A stretch of 64,000 nt of DNA, taken from the NCBI RefSeq assembly GCF_900107395.1, contig NZ_FNPW01000009.1, positions 62,001-126,000 of the forward strand, in the 5' to 3' direction. The translations under genes and the position numbers were made by a program. Of the stretch, positions 47,391 to 55,668 are shown piece by piece. Source of the DNA: Pseudomonas sp. NFIX28. GTDB taxonomy: Bacteria > Pseudomonadota > Gammaproteobacteria > Pseudomonadales > Pseudomonadaceae. Position 1 is the stretch's first letter, and the number at the start of each line of letters is the position of its first letter. The notes under the pieces were generated by a model. That model worked only from the letters and a program-made list of their open reading frames with translations. It made no database searches and was not told the DNA's origin.

Positions 47391-48251
47391 TCAAGCCTTT
47401 CCAAGGGCCCCGGCCAGCCAGTCGCAGAAGCTGCGGGTGAGGGCGTCGCCTTCGCTGTCGCGGTGCACCAGCCAGCTCCAGTTCGGGCCGCGTACGGTCT
47501 GCTCCGCCAGCGCCACCAGCAGCCCCTGATCCCGGGCGCGGCCGGCCAGCAGTTGGCTGACCAGGGCTATCCCCAAACCTTGGCTGGCGGCGTCCAGCAA
47601 CAGGCCGGGGTCGGAGAAGTTCAGCCCCTGGTTGTGTTGGCCGACATCGGCGCCGCCCTGTACCTGCCAATGGCTCCAGTCCATCTCGCGCTCGCCGTGC
47701 AGGGTGGTGCGTGCGTCCGCTGCCTGTTCCAGCAAGGCGGGATGGCAGGCCGGGTACAGGCGGTCTTCCAGCAATACGCGAAAGCTGCATTCGGCCTGGG
47801 CGCTGAGGTCGTCGCGCACGGCGATGTCGATGGTCTGGGTGGCCATATCGGGTGTTTCGTCGGTGGTCAGCAGCCAGAGATCAACCTGCGGATGAAGCCG
47901 GTGAAAGTCCGCCAGGCGCGGCACCAGCCAGTGGCGGGCAAAGGCCGGGGTGGTGTTGACCACCAGCTGGTTGGGTTTGCGGTACTGGTCCAGGCGGCGG
48001 ATGCCCACGGCCAGTTGCTGCAGCAGCGACTGGGTGGTGCTGAGCAGGTCGAAGCCGGCATCGGTCAAGGCCACGCTGCGGCCGTTGCGGAAGAACAGCG
48101 GTTGTTCGAGGAAGCTTTCCAGGTTGCGAATTTGCTGGCTGATGGCCGACTGGGTGAGATGCAGCTCTTCGGCGGCCTTGTGGAAGCTGCCCAGGCGGGC
48201 GGCGGCTTCGAAGCCGCGCAGGGCATTCAGGGGTGGCCAGTGTTTAAGCAT
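47391..48251 (-). CDS. LysR-family regulator (GcvA-like) of the agmatine operon
   Basis: A 286-residue LysR protein whose start LKHWPPLNALRGFEAAARLG is typical of the GcvA-like group; the helix-turn-helix continues FHKAAEELHLTQSAISQQIR. A substrate-binding domain follows from about 90. It is divergent from the agmatine operon across a 133-base gap. In P. aeruginosa the similar agu2 cluster also has its own regulator, so control by agmatine or N-carbamoylputrescine is a fair guess, not shown by the sequence. Confidence 0.88.
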   Translation of the reverse strand: MLKHWPPLNALRGFEAAARLGSFHKAAEELHLTQSAISQQIRNLESFLEQPLFFRNGRSVALTDAGFDLLSTTQSLLQQLAVGIRRLDQYRKPNQLVVNTTPAFARHWLVPRLADFHRLHPQVDLWLLTTDETPDMATQTIDIAVRDDLSAQAECSFRVLLEDRLYPACHPALLEQAADARTTLHGEREMDWSHWQVQGGADVGQHNQGLNFSDPGLLLDAASQGLGIALVSQLLAGRARDQGLLVALAEQTVRGPNWSWLVHRDSEGDALTRSFCDWLAGALGKA

Positions 48252-48384
48252 GATCGATAAGCCCGGCTAATCAGAACTCGACAAAATCTATCGTTTGTTC
48301 GGTCTTTTTTACAGGCCTAGCATACAAGTCATGGCCGCGGTCGCGGTTTTCATTGATAACAAAATCTTAACTTAAGGCACTTGT
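48252..48384. promoter_or_regulatory. Divergent promoter region of LysR gene and agmatine operon
   Basis: This AT-rich 133-base gap must contain both promoters and any LysR site. No firm operator was picked out by eye. TTAAGGC lies just before the aguA ATG as a weak ribosome site. Confidence 0.35.
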
Positions 48385-49434
48385 ATGCAATTCAACGATG
48401 CGCAGAACGGCTGGTTCATGCCCGCCGAATGGGTACAGCACACCGCCACCTGGATGGCTTTTCCCCATAACCAGGCCCTGTGGGAAAACAGCTGGGGCGT
48501 GACCCTGGCCGATGTGCAGGTCGACTTTGCCCGTGTGGCCAACGCTATCGCCCGTTTCGAACCGGTAAAGATGGTGGTTGACCCCTGCGCAGTGGCGCGA
48601 GCCCGTGAGTTGTGTGGAGCGAATGTCGAGCTGGTCGAGCTGGCGATCAACGACAGCTGGTGCCGCGACTCCGGTCCGAGTTTCGTCTGCCATCCGCGTC
48701 TGGGCACGGCTGGAGTCAACTGGCACTTCAACGCCTGGGGCGGCAAGTCGGCTTGCGACCTGGACCAAAGCCTGGCGCGGCGCATCCTCGACAACCTCGG
48801 CCTGCAATGCTTCGACACATTGCTGACCAACGAAGGCGGCGCGATTCATGTGGACGGGCAGGGCACCCTGATCACCACCGAATCGGTACTGCTCAACGAC
48901 AACCGCAACCCCGGCATGAGCAAGGCCGAGATGGAGGAGATCTTCGCGCGCCTGCTGGGCGTGAAGAAAACCATCTGGCTGCCCGGCGATCCCGACTACG
49001 TGACCGGCGACATGACCGATGGCCACGTCGACGGCGTCTGCGCCTTCGCCCGGCCCGGTGTGCTGCTGGTGGACGCGACCCGGGATTCATCTTCGGTGTA
49101 CGCCGAGGTCGTGCGCGAGAACCGCCGCGCCCTGGAACTGGCCACCGATGCCCAGGGACGCCGCTTCGAAATGCTCGAACTCTTCGAAGCCAGCGATGCC
49201 GTGGATCAGGAGGCCGAGGTGTTCTGCGCCTCCTACACCAATTTCTACATCGCCAATGGCGCGATCATCATGCCGGCCTACGGTATCGCAGCCGATGACG
49301 AGGCCGCGGCGACCCTGCGCTTGGCTTTCCCCGGGCGTGAGGTGGTGCCGGTACGGATCAACCAGCTGGCCCACGGCGGCGGTGGCGTGCATTGCATCAC
49401 CCAGCAGCAACCGGCCTGGCCGCTGAAGGGGTAA
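48385..49434 (+). CDS. aguA: Agmatine deiminase (cytosolic)
   Basis: A 349-residue guanidino-group-modifying enzyme that converts agmatine to N-carbamoylputrescine plus ammonia. It belongs to the PAD_porph/AguA family: WCRDSGPSFV near residue 92, NEGGAIHVDG near 150, TDGHVDGVCAF near 212, and the catalytic cysteine C337 in HGGGGVHCITQQQP. It has no signal peptide. It is slightly shorter than the usual enzyme of about 370 residues but lacks nothing essential. It is first of four tightly spaced genes, with aguB 4 bases downstream. Confidence 0.93.
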   Translation: MQFNDAQNGWFMPAEWVQHTATWMAFPHNQALWENSWGVTLADVQVDFARVANAIARFEPVKMVVDPCAVARARELCGANVELVELAINDSWCRDSGPSFVCHPRLGTAGVNWHFNAWGGKSACDLDQSLARRILDNLGLQCFDTLLTNEGGAIHVDGQGTLITTESVLLNDNRNPGMSKAEMEEIFARLLGVKKTIWLPGDPDYVTGDMTDGHVDGVCAFARPGVLLVDATRDSSSVYAEVVRENRRALELATDAQGRRFEMLELFEASDAVDQEAEVFCASYTNFYIANGAIIMPAYGIAADDEAAATLRLAFPGREVVPVRINQLAHGGGGVHCITQQQPAWPLKG

Positions 49435-49438
49435 TGCC

Positions 49439-50347
<909 letters not shown>

Positions 50348-50349
50348 AG

Positions 50350-51453
50350 ATGAACCTCATCAAGAAACTGTCGGTGCTTGTGTTGGGCCTTGGCCTGGGT
50401 TGTTCGCAGCTCAGCGTCCAGGCCGAGGACAAGGTCCTGCGCCTGTACAACTGGGCGGACTACTTCGCCCCACAGACCCTGGCTGCCTTCACTCGCGAGA
50501 CCGGTATCCAGGTTATCTACGACGTGATGGACAGCAGTGAGACGCTGGAAGCCAAGATGATGTCCGGCCACAGTGGTTATGACCTGATCTTTCCCGGCGA
50601 CACCGTGGCCGAACGCCTGATGCGCGCCGGTGCCCTGCAGAAGCTCGACCAGGGCAAGCTCGAGCACCTGGATGACATCGAGCCCGGCTTGCGCACGTTG
50701 CAGGCCCGGTATCCATACTCGCGGAATGCCACCGTGCCCTACACTTGGGGCACCATCGGCCTGACCTGGAACCAGGCGATGATCGACAAGCGTCTGAATA
50801 ATGCGCCAGTGAACGGCCTGGATATGATCTTCAAGCCCGAGGTCGCGGCGAAGTTCGCCGACTGCGGTATCTCCATGATCGACTCGCCCGACGAAGTGCT
50901 GGCCGTGGTGCTTAACTACTTGGGCCACGACCCGCGCAGCAGCAAGCCGGACGAGCTGGCCGAGGCGGTGGCGCTGCTCAAGGGCATCAAGCCGTACATT
51001 CGCAAGTTCCAGTCGCAGCCGGTGACCCAGCTGGTCAATGGCGACATCTGCCTGTCCCTCGGCTACAGCGGCGACATGACCCAGGCCCAACGTACCTCCG
51101 ACGAGATCGGCAAGGGGACACGCTTCCAATACCGTATTCCGCGGGAGGGCACCACGGTGTGGATGGACACCATGGCCATCCCGGCCGATGCCCGCCACCC
51201 GGAATACGCCTATGCGCTGATCAACTTCATCATGCGCCCGCAAAACATGGCGGCGATCAGCAACGCCACCGGCTATCCCACCTCCAGCGCCAAGGCCAGG
51301 CCGATGGTGGCGGCCGACATGCGCAATAATCCGGATATCTATGTGGACGAGGCCACCTATGGGCAGCTGATCCCCGGCAAGGACATTGCGCAGCGCGACA
51401 TGCGGGCGCGAATGCGCGCCTGGACCACCTTCAAGACCAGCCTTCACGACTGA
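50350..51453 (+). CDS. Periplasmic putrescine/spermidine-binding protein (PotF/SpuD-like)
   Basis: A 367-residue solute-binding protein with a Sec signal peptide (about residues 1-25, ending SVQA-ED). The mature start LRLYNWADYFAPQTLAAFTR matches PotD/PotF/SpuD proteins. No permease or ATPase gene lies in the cluster, so it must use another ABC system or act as a sensor. In the agu2 operon of P. aeruginosa the third gene is a similar binding protein. Ligand, putrescine versus agmatine, is not decided. Confidence 0.9.
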   Translation: MNLIKKLSVLVLGLGLGCSQLSVQAEDKVLRLYNWADYFAPQTLAAFTRETGIQVIYDVMDSSETLEAKMMSGHSGYDLIFPGDTVAERLMRAGALQKLDQGKLEHLDDIEPGLRTLQARYPYSRNATVPYTWGTIGLTWNQAMIDKRLNNAPVNGLDMIFKPEVAAKFADCGISMIDSPDEVLAVVLNYLGHDPRSSKPDELAEAVALLKGIKPYIRKFQSQPVTQLVNGDICLSLGYSGDMTQAQRTSDEIGKGTRFQYRIPREGTTVWMDTMAIPADARHPEYAYALINFIMRPQNMAAISNATGYPTSSAKARPMVAADMRNNPDIYVDEATYGQLIPGKDIAQRDMRARMRAWTTFKTSLHD

Positions 51454-51535
51454 AGCCAGCAACCGCCAGAGCAGAGCGGGCACCCGGTAGCCGGGTGGCC
51501 ACGCCCTTCGAGATTCACTCAACAGAGAACACCTC

Positions 51536-52660
51536 ATGTCTACACGTCGTGACTTCATCAAGCAGCTGATGGCGGCCAGCGGAGTCGGTGCCGCCGCGTC
51601 CCTTGGCCTCGGCTTCGGCGCCCCGCGCATTGCCGCCGCCCCGGCCGGCAACTGGTACATGCCCGACGAGCACGGCCCGCAGGAGCGGGTGATCCTGGCC
51701 TTCGGCGCGTCGTCCCGGGTCTGGGAGGACTGGGCGGGCGCGGTGAACGACACCATCGCCCTGCTGGCCAGGACTATCGCCAAGTATCAACCGGTGACCG
51801 TGCTGTGCCGCGCCAACCAGCTGTCATTGGCCAAGAGCAAGTGTGGCACCAGCAATATCGACTTCCTGACCTTGTCGCTGGACGACGTCTGGGTGCGCGA
51901 CTACGGCGGCTGCTTCGTGGTCGACGGCGCGGGCGGTCTGGGCCTGGTGGATTTCAACTTCAACGGCTGGGGCGACAAGCAGACTTCGGCCAGCGACACC
52001 CGCGTGGCCGATACCCTGAGCGAGGAGATGGAGGCCGACTACGTTCGTAGCGCGCTAGTGGGCGAGGGTGGCGGCATCGAGGTGGATGGGCATGGCACCG
52101 CGATCATCACCGAGAGTTGCTGGATCAACGACAACCGCAACCCGGGCCTGGGTAAGGCGCAGATCGAAGCCGAGCTGAAGGCCAACCTCGGCCTGCGCAA
52201 GATCATCTGGTTGCCGGGTATCAAGGACAAGGACATCACCGATGCCCATGTCGATTTTTATGCGCGCTTCGTCAAGCCCGGCGTGGTCATCGCCAACCTG
52301 GACAATGACCCCGAGTCCTACGACTACGCCGTGACGCGCAGGCACCTGGAAATCCTCAATGCCGCCACCGACGCCGATGGCCGCAAGCTGGTGGTCCACA
52401 GCCTGCCGCCGCCGACCAGGATACGCAGCAACCTGTATACCCGCGACAACCCGGATTTCGCGCCGGGTTACATCAACTTCCTGCCGATCAACGGCGCGGT
52501 GATCGCTCCGCAGTTTGGTGACGCGACGGCGGACCAGCACTGCAAGGACCTGCTGGCCAGGCTTTATCCGGGGCGGGTGGTGGAACAGGTCAATATCGAT
52601 CCGATCGCCGCGGGTGGCGGCGGCATTCATTGCGTGAGCAAGCATCTGCCACGGGTGTGA
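51536..52660 (+). CDS. Tat-exported agmatine deiminase paralogue
   Basis: A 374-residue agmatine-deiminase-family protein with an N-terminal twin-arginine signal: STRRDFIKQLMAASGVGAAA, cleavage after IAAA near residue 35. Enzyme motifs are complete: DVWVRDYGGCF near 120, GEGGGIEVDG near 180, TDAHVDFYARF near 237 and the catalytic cysteine C366 in GGGGIHCVSKH. It diverges strongly from the cytosolic AguA in this operon. Export would place agmatine hydrolysis in the periplasm. This matches the fourth gene (agu2A') of the P. aeruginosa operon. A terminator follows. Confidence 0.9.
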   Translation: MSTRRDFIKQLMAASGVGAAASLGLGFGAPRIAAAPAGNWYMPDEHGPQERVILAFGASSRVWEDWAGAVNDTIALLARTIAKYQPVTVLCRANQLSLAKSKCGTSNIDFLTLSLDDVWVRDYGGCFVVDGAGGLGLVDFNFNGWGDKQTSASDTRVADTLSEEMEADYVRSALVGEGGGIEVDGHGTAIITESCWINDNRNPGLGKAQIEAELKANLGLRKIIWLPGIKDKDITDAHVDFYARFVKPGVVIANLDNDPESYDYAVTRRHLEILNAATDADGRKLVVHSLPPPTRIRSNLYTRDNPDFAPGYINFLPINGAVIAPQFGDATADQHCKDLLARLYPGRVVEQVNIDPIAAGGGGIHCVSKHLPRV

Positions 52661-52717
52661 GATGGCTTTGGGGGCGTAAGACCTGGGGAGCGGATCTGGC
52701 TCGATCCTTCATGCACA

Positions 52718-52748
52718 ACAAAGCCCGCATCGAGCGGGCTTTGTCGTG
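52718..52748. terminator. Terminator between agmatine operon and repeat protein
   Basis: ACAAAGCCCGC (52718-52728) and GCGGGCTTTGT (52734-52744) form an 11-bp stem with a 5-base loop, serving both convergent genes. Confidence 0.8.
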
Positions 52749-52763
52749 TTTACTGGCTTTGAA

Positions 52764-53777
52764 TCACTTCACCTTGCTTCTCAGGTCCTCGAGGCTGCGT
52801 TTGAGTTGGTCCAGGTTCTGGCCCTGATTGCTGACCTCGCTCTTGAGGCTGGACAGCTCGCTGGAGCTTGAACTGGAACTTGAGCTGCTGCCGCGCTTGA
52901 GGTCGTCGATCTGCCGTTCCAGCTTGTCCAGGGTACCGGCTTGATTGCTGACGGTGCTCTTTAGGCTGGACAGCTCGCTGGAACTCGAGCTGGAGCTTGA
53001 GTTGCTGCCGCGCTTGAGGTCATCGATCTGACTGGCCAGCTTATCCAGGGTGCTGGTTTGATTGCTGACGGTGCTCTTGAGGCTGGACAGCTCGCTGGAA
53101 CTCGAACTGGAGCTTGAGCTGCTGCCGCGCTTGAGCTCCTCGATCTGCTTGCCGAGCTTGTCCAGTTCACTGGCCTGGCTACCGACCGTGCTCTTGAGGC
53201 TGGTCAGTTCGCTGGAGTTCGAGCTGGAGCTTGAACTGCTGCCGCGCTTGAGCTCCTCGATCTGTTTGCCAAACTTGTCCAGTTCGCTGGCCTGGTCGCT
53301 GGTCACGCGCTTGAGGTTGTTCACTTCGCTGGCGTTGGAACTTGAGCTTGTGCCGTTGTTGCGCTTGAAGTCTTCAAGCTGGCTTTCCAGTTTTTTCAGC
53401 TGGCTGGCCTGTTCGCTGGTGGTTTTCTTGAGGTTGCTCACCTCGCTGGCAGTGGAGTTGGAGCTGCTGCCGGTGTTGCGTTTGAGCTCTTCGATCAGGC
53501 GCGCCTGGCTGTTGACCAGGTCCTTGAGCTTTTCCAGCTCGGCGCTGCTGCTCTTGAGGCCATCCTGCAGCTTTTGCAGGTCGTCCACGGTGAAGCCGCT
53601 GGGGCGGACGGTGTACTTGAGGTCTACTTCCTGGTGCAGGGCCGAGATCCTGTCCGAGTACGAGGCGGTATTGGAGTTGAACTCGACGGCTTGGGCGGAG
53701 AGTGACAGGCTGCTGAGGATCAGGGTGGAGAGACTGGTGGCGAGGAAGGCGGACGAACGCTGAGTGCGGCTGAACAT
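52764..53777 (-). CDS. Exported coiled-coil protein with poly-serine repeats
   Basis: A 337-residue protein I do not recognise. A signal peptide occupies residues 1-30 (ends LSAQA-VE). After a 30-residue lead-in come six repeats of exactly 39 residues: R100, R139, R178, R217, R256 and R295 recur in an (E/D)(L/F)KR motif. Each unit has a helical part (SELxSLKSTVSNQxSxLDKL, then QIxELKR) and a serine-rich linker that lengthens to runs of 10-12 serines in the later units. It ends DLRSKVK with no anchor. The ATG at 53777 follows AAGGAA. It is likely a periplasmic or secreted rod-like spacer. Confidence 0.8.
   Translation of the reverse strand: MFSRTQRSSAFLATSLSTLILSSLSLSAQAVEFNSNTASYSDRISALHQEVDLKYTVRPSGFTVDDLQKLQDGLKSSSAELEKLKDLVNSQARLIEELKRNTGSSSNSTASEVSNLKKTTSEQASQLKKLESQLEDFKRNNGTSSSSNASEVNNLKRVTSDQASELDKFGKQIEELKRGSSSSSSSNSSELTSLKSTVGSQASELDKLGKQIEELKRGSSSSSSSSSSELSSLKSTVSNQTSTLDKLASQIDDLKRGSNSSSSSSSSELSSLKSTVSNQAGTLDKLERQIDDLKRGSSSSSSSSSSELSSLKSEVSNQGQNLDQLKRSLEDLRSKVK
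52776..53477 (-). repeat. Six tandem 117-bp repeats inside the repeat protein gene
   Basis: Units of 117 bases (39 codons) run in frame with no insertions. Those nearest the 3' end (52776-53130) are most alike in DNA, e.g. GAGCTGTCCAGCCTCAAGAG, suggesting recent duplication. Units nearest the 5' end are more diverged. Copy number may vary between strains. Confidence 0.8.
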
Positions 53778-54115
53778 CACTGGGTTTCCTTGTGAAGTGC
53801 CGATATGGCACATCGCTATGACTGCGTTCTTGCCTTCTTGTTCCAGGGGCAAGAAGGCGGCTCGGGGAGAGGAATGTAACAACGTATTTTTGGTGAAAGT
53901 GCCTTGAGCGAACGGACAGGTTTTTTGTCGGTGCGCTGTAAGGATTCGTATGCATCCGCAGACAAAGGTCCTATATTCGCAGCCTGTCTGAATGGTTTTC
54001 AGATGATCCCGAATGGTTCACGGCCAGATAAATCGGCTTTTACAGCGTTTTTTTGCGGCAAAGAGATCCCAACGATCCAGATCCATCTTCCATTCCCATG
54101 ATCAGAGAGAACGAG
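53778..54115 (+). other. Gene-free divergent region
   Basis: These 338 bases separate the repeat protein from the DUF6388 gene and must carry both promoters. The sequence is less G+C-rich than its neighbours and holds several T-runs (e.g. TTTTTTT near 54047). I see no gene, strong hairpin or known operator. Confidence 0.5.
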
Positions 54116-54412
54116 ATGATTCCTAAAGAAGCCAGAATTGACGTAGCCCTGGAAAAGTACCTGGCTGCCACGCCTTCCTTGCAGGAAGAGATCAGCGCCC
54201 TGAGCCCGCAGGAGCAAAAGCAGCAGGCCCAGTGGGCGTTCGAGGACGAAGCCGAGTCGCGCGGCATCGAGCCGTGGGAGCTTGTGCTGGAATTGATCGC
54301 CGAGTCGCCCGAGGAGCTCAAGGCCATGCGCCTGGAGGTTCACCAGGAAGTCGCCGAGGCCCTGGGCATGGACCTTCAGGACTACCTGGAGCTCAACGAA
54401 ATCGACGATTGA
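54116..54412 (+). CDS. DUF6388 family protein
   Basis: A 98-residue acidic, helical cytosolic protein (MIPKEARIDVALEKYLAATP, then EQKQQAQWAFEDEAESRGIE, and the DYLELNEIDD end). The pattern matches a small pseudomonad family annotated DUF6388; function is unknown. The ATG at 54116 has AGAGAGAACGAG upstream; the ATG at 54098 is an alternative with a poorer site. A terminator follows at 54417. Confidence 0.78.
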   Translation: MIPKEARIDVALEKYLAATPSLQEEISALSPQEQKQQAQWAFEDEAESRGIEPWELVLELIAESPEELKAMRLEVHQEVAEALGMDLQDYLELNEIDD

Positions 54413-54416
54413 TGCA

Positions 54417-54447
54417 AAAACGCCAGCCTTTCACAGGCTGGCGTTTT
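54417..54447. terminator. Bidirectional terminator, DUF6388 / nadC
   Basis: AAAACGCCAGCCT and AGGCTGGCGTTTT make a 13-bp stem with a 5-base loop between convergent genes. Confidence 0.85.
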
Positions 54448-54470
54448 GCTTTGCGGCGTTGCGTAAAGCC

Positions 54471-55319
54471 TCAGAGGCTCAAGCGCATCGACAGGTCGAC
54501 CGCCTTCACATCCTTGGTCATTGCGCCGATCGAAATGTAATCGACACCGGTCTCGGCGATCGGGCGCAAGGTGCTTTCATTGATCCCGCCGCTGGCTTCC
54601 AGCCTGGCCTTGCCGGCATTCAGGCGAACCGCTTCGCGCATGTCGTCCAGGCTCAGCTCGTCGAGCATGATGATGTCCGCGCCCGCCGCCAGGGCCTCCT
54701 TGAGTTCTTCCAGGCTTTCCACTTCGACTTCCACCGGCTTGCCCGGAGCGATCTTGTGGGCGGCGCTGATCGCCTGGGCGATGCCGCCGCACGCGGCAAT
54801 ATGGTTTTCCTTGATCAGGAAGGCGTCGTACAGGCCGATGCGGTGGTTATGGCAGCCACCGCAGGTCACCGCGTACTTCTGCGCCAGGCGCAGCCCCGGC
54901 AGGGTCTTGCGGGTATCCAGCAGCTTGACCTGGGTATCAGCGACGAAGTCGGCGTAATACTGCGCGCGGGTGGCCACGCCGGATAGCAACTGCAGGAAGT
55001 TCAGGGCGCAGCGTTCGCCGCTGAGCAGCGAGCGGGCGGGGCCTTCGAGGTGGAACAGGATCTGGTTGGGGCTGACGCGCTCGCCGTCGCGCACCTGCCA
55101 ATGCACGGCAACCCGCGGGTCGAGCTGGCGGAACACCGCGTCGACCCAGGCCGTGCCACTGATGACCGCGGCTTCGCGGGTGATGATAGTGGCTTTGGCC
55201 AGGCGTTCGGCCGGGATCAATTGCGCGGTGATATCGCCGCTGCCGATGTCTTCCAGCAACGCACGGCGCACGTTGGCTTCGATTTCGGCGGTCAGGTCGG
55301 CGAGGCGTAGATTCGGCAT
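54471..55319 (-). CDS. nadC: Nicotinate-nucleotide pyrophosphorylase (quinolinate phosphoribosyltransferase)
   Basis: A 282-residue enzyme making nicotinate mononucleotide from quinolinate and PRPP in NAD synthesis. Motifs: EDIGSGDIT near residue 24, LLDTRKTLPGLRLAQKYAV near 134-152, CHNHRIGLYDAFLIKENH near 156-173, EVEVESLEE near 196 and EASGGI near 243. The ATG at 55319 gives the normal length. Convergent with the DUF6388 gene and divergent from the DUF1631 gene, as in P. aeruginosa. Confidence 0.97.
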   Translation of the reverse strand: MPNLRLADLTAEIEANVRRALLEDIGSGDITAQLIPAERLAKATIITREAAVISGTAWVDAVFRQLDPRVAVHWQVRDGERVSPNQILFHLEGPARSLLSGERCALNFLQLLSGVATRAQYYADFVADTQVKLLDTRKTLPGLRLAQKYAVTCGGCHNHRIGLYDAFLIKENHIAACGGIAQAISAAHKIAPGKPVEVEVESLEELKEALAAGADIIMLDELSLDDMREAVRLNAGKARLEASGGINESTLRPIAETGVDYISIGAMTKDVKAVDLSMRLSL

Positions 55320-55668
55320 AACGGGCTCCACAAACAAAGTGGCCCGATTATAGGGCCATGGCGCAAGCGAACCCAAGGCGGCCACTCTCCAGTCCCTGCA
55401 TTTGGTCGCCTGGCATGAGCCTTTGGTGAAACAGCGCGGTCGCTGGATAAGGGCTGTTTCAACGCCCGAGCAGAGTCTGCTGGCACAAGAAGGGGCTTTT
55501 GCCAGATAATCCGACTTCTAATTGACGTCATAGCTTTGACGTCGCTGGCTCCCCCCGATACTTGAAAATGCAGTGGCGCGTCATCAATGCCCGCTGGGAT
55601 TCGACTGTGAGCGTCGTCGCGTCATGACCTGCATGGCGCGGCAAAGAAATACCTTTCAGGAGGCTTGG
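55320..55668. promoter_or_regulatory. Intergenic region nadC / DUF1631 gene
   Basis: A 349-base divergent gap. TGAAACAGC (55427-55435) and GCTGTTTCA (55453-55461) are a 9-bp inverted pair. TTGACGTC occurs twice between 55522 and 55545, 15 bases apart, as a direct repeat. Frames upstream of the DUF1631 ATG are open but lack a ribosome site. No known operator is recognised. Confidence 0.4.

Noticed and set aside
52776..53477. Regular repeats suggesting a CRISPR array
   Set aside because: The 117-bp units are longer than CRISPR repeats, have no unique spacers, and encode a continuous 39-residue protein repeat behind a signal peptide.
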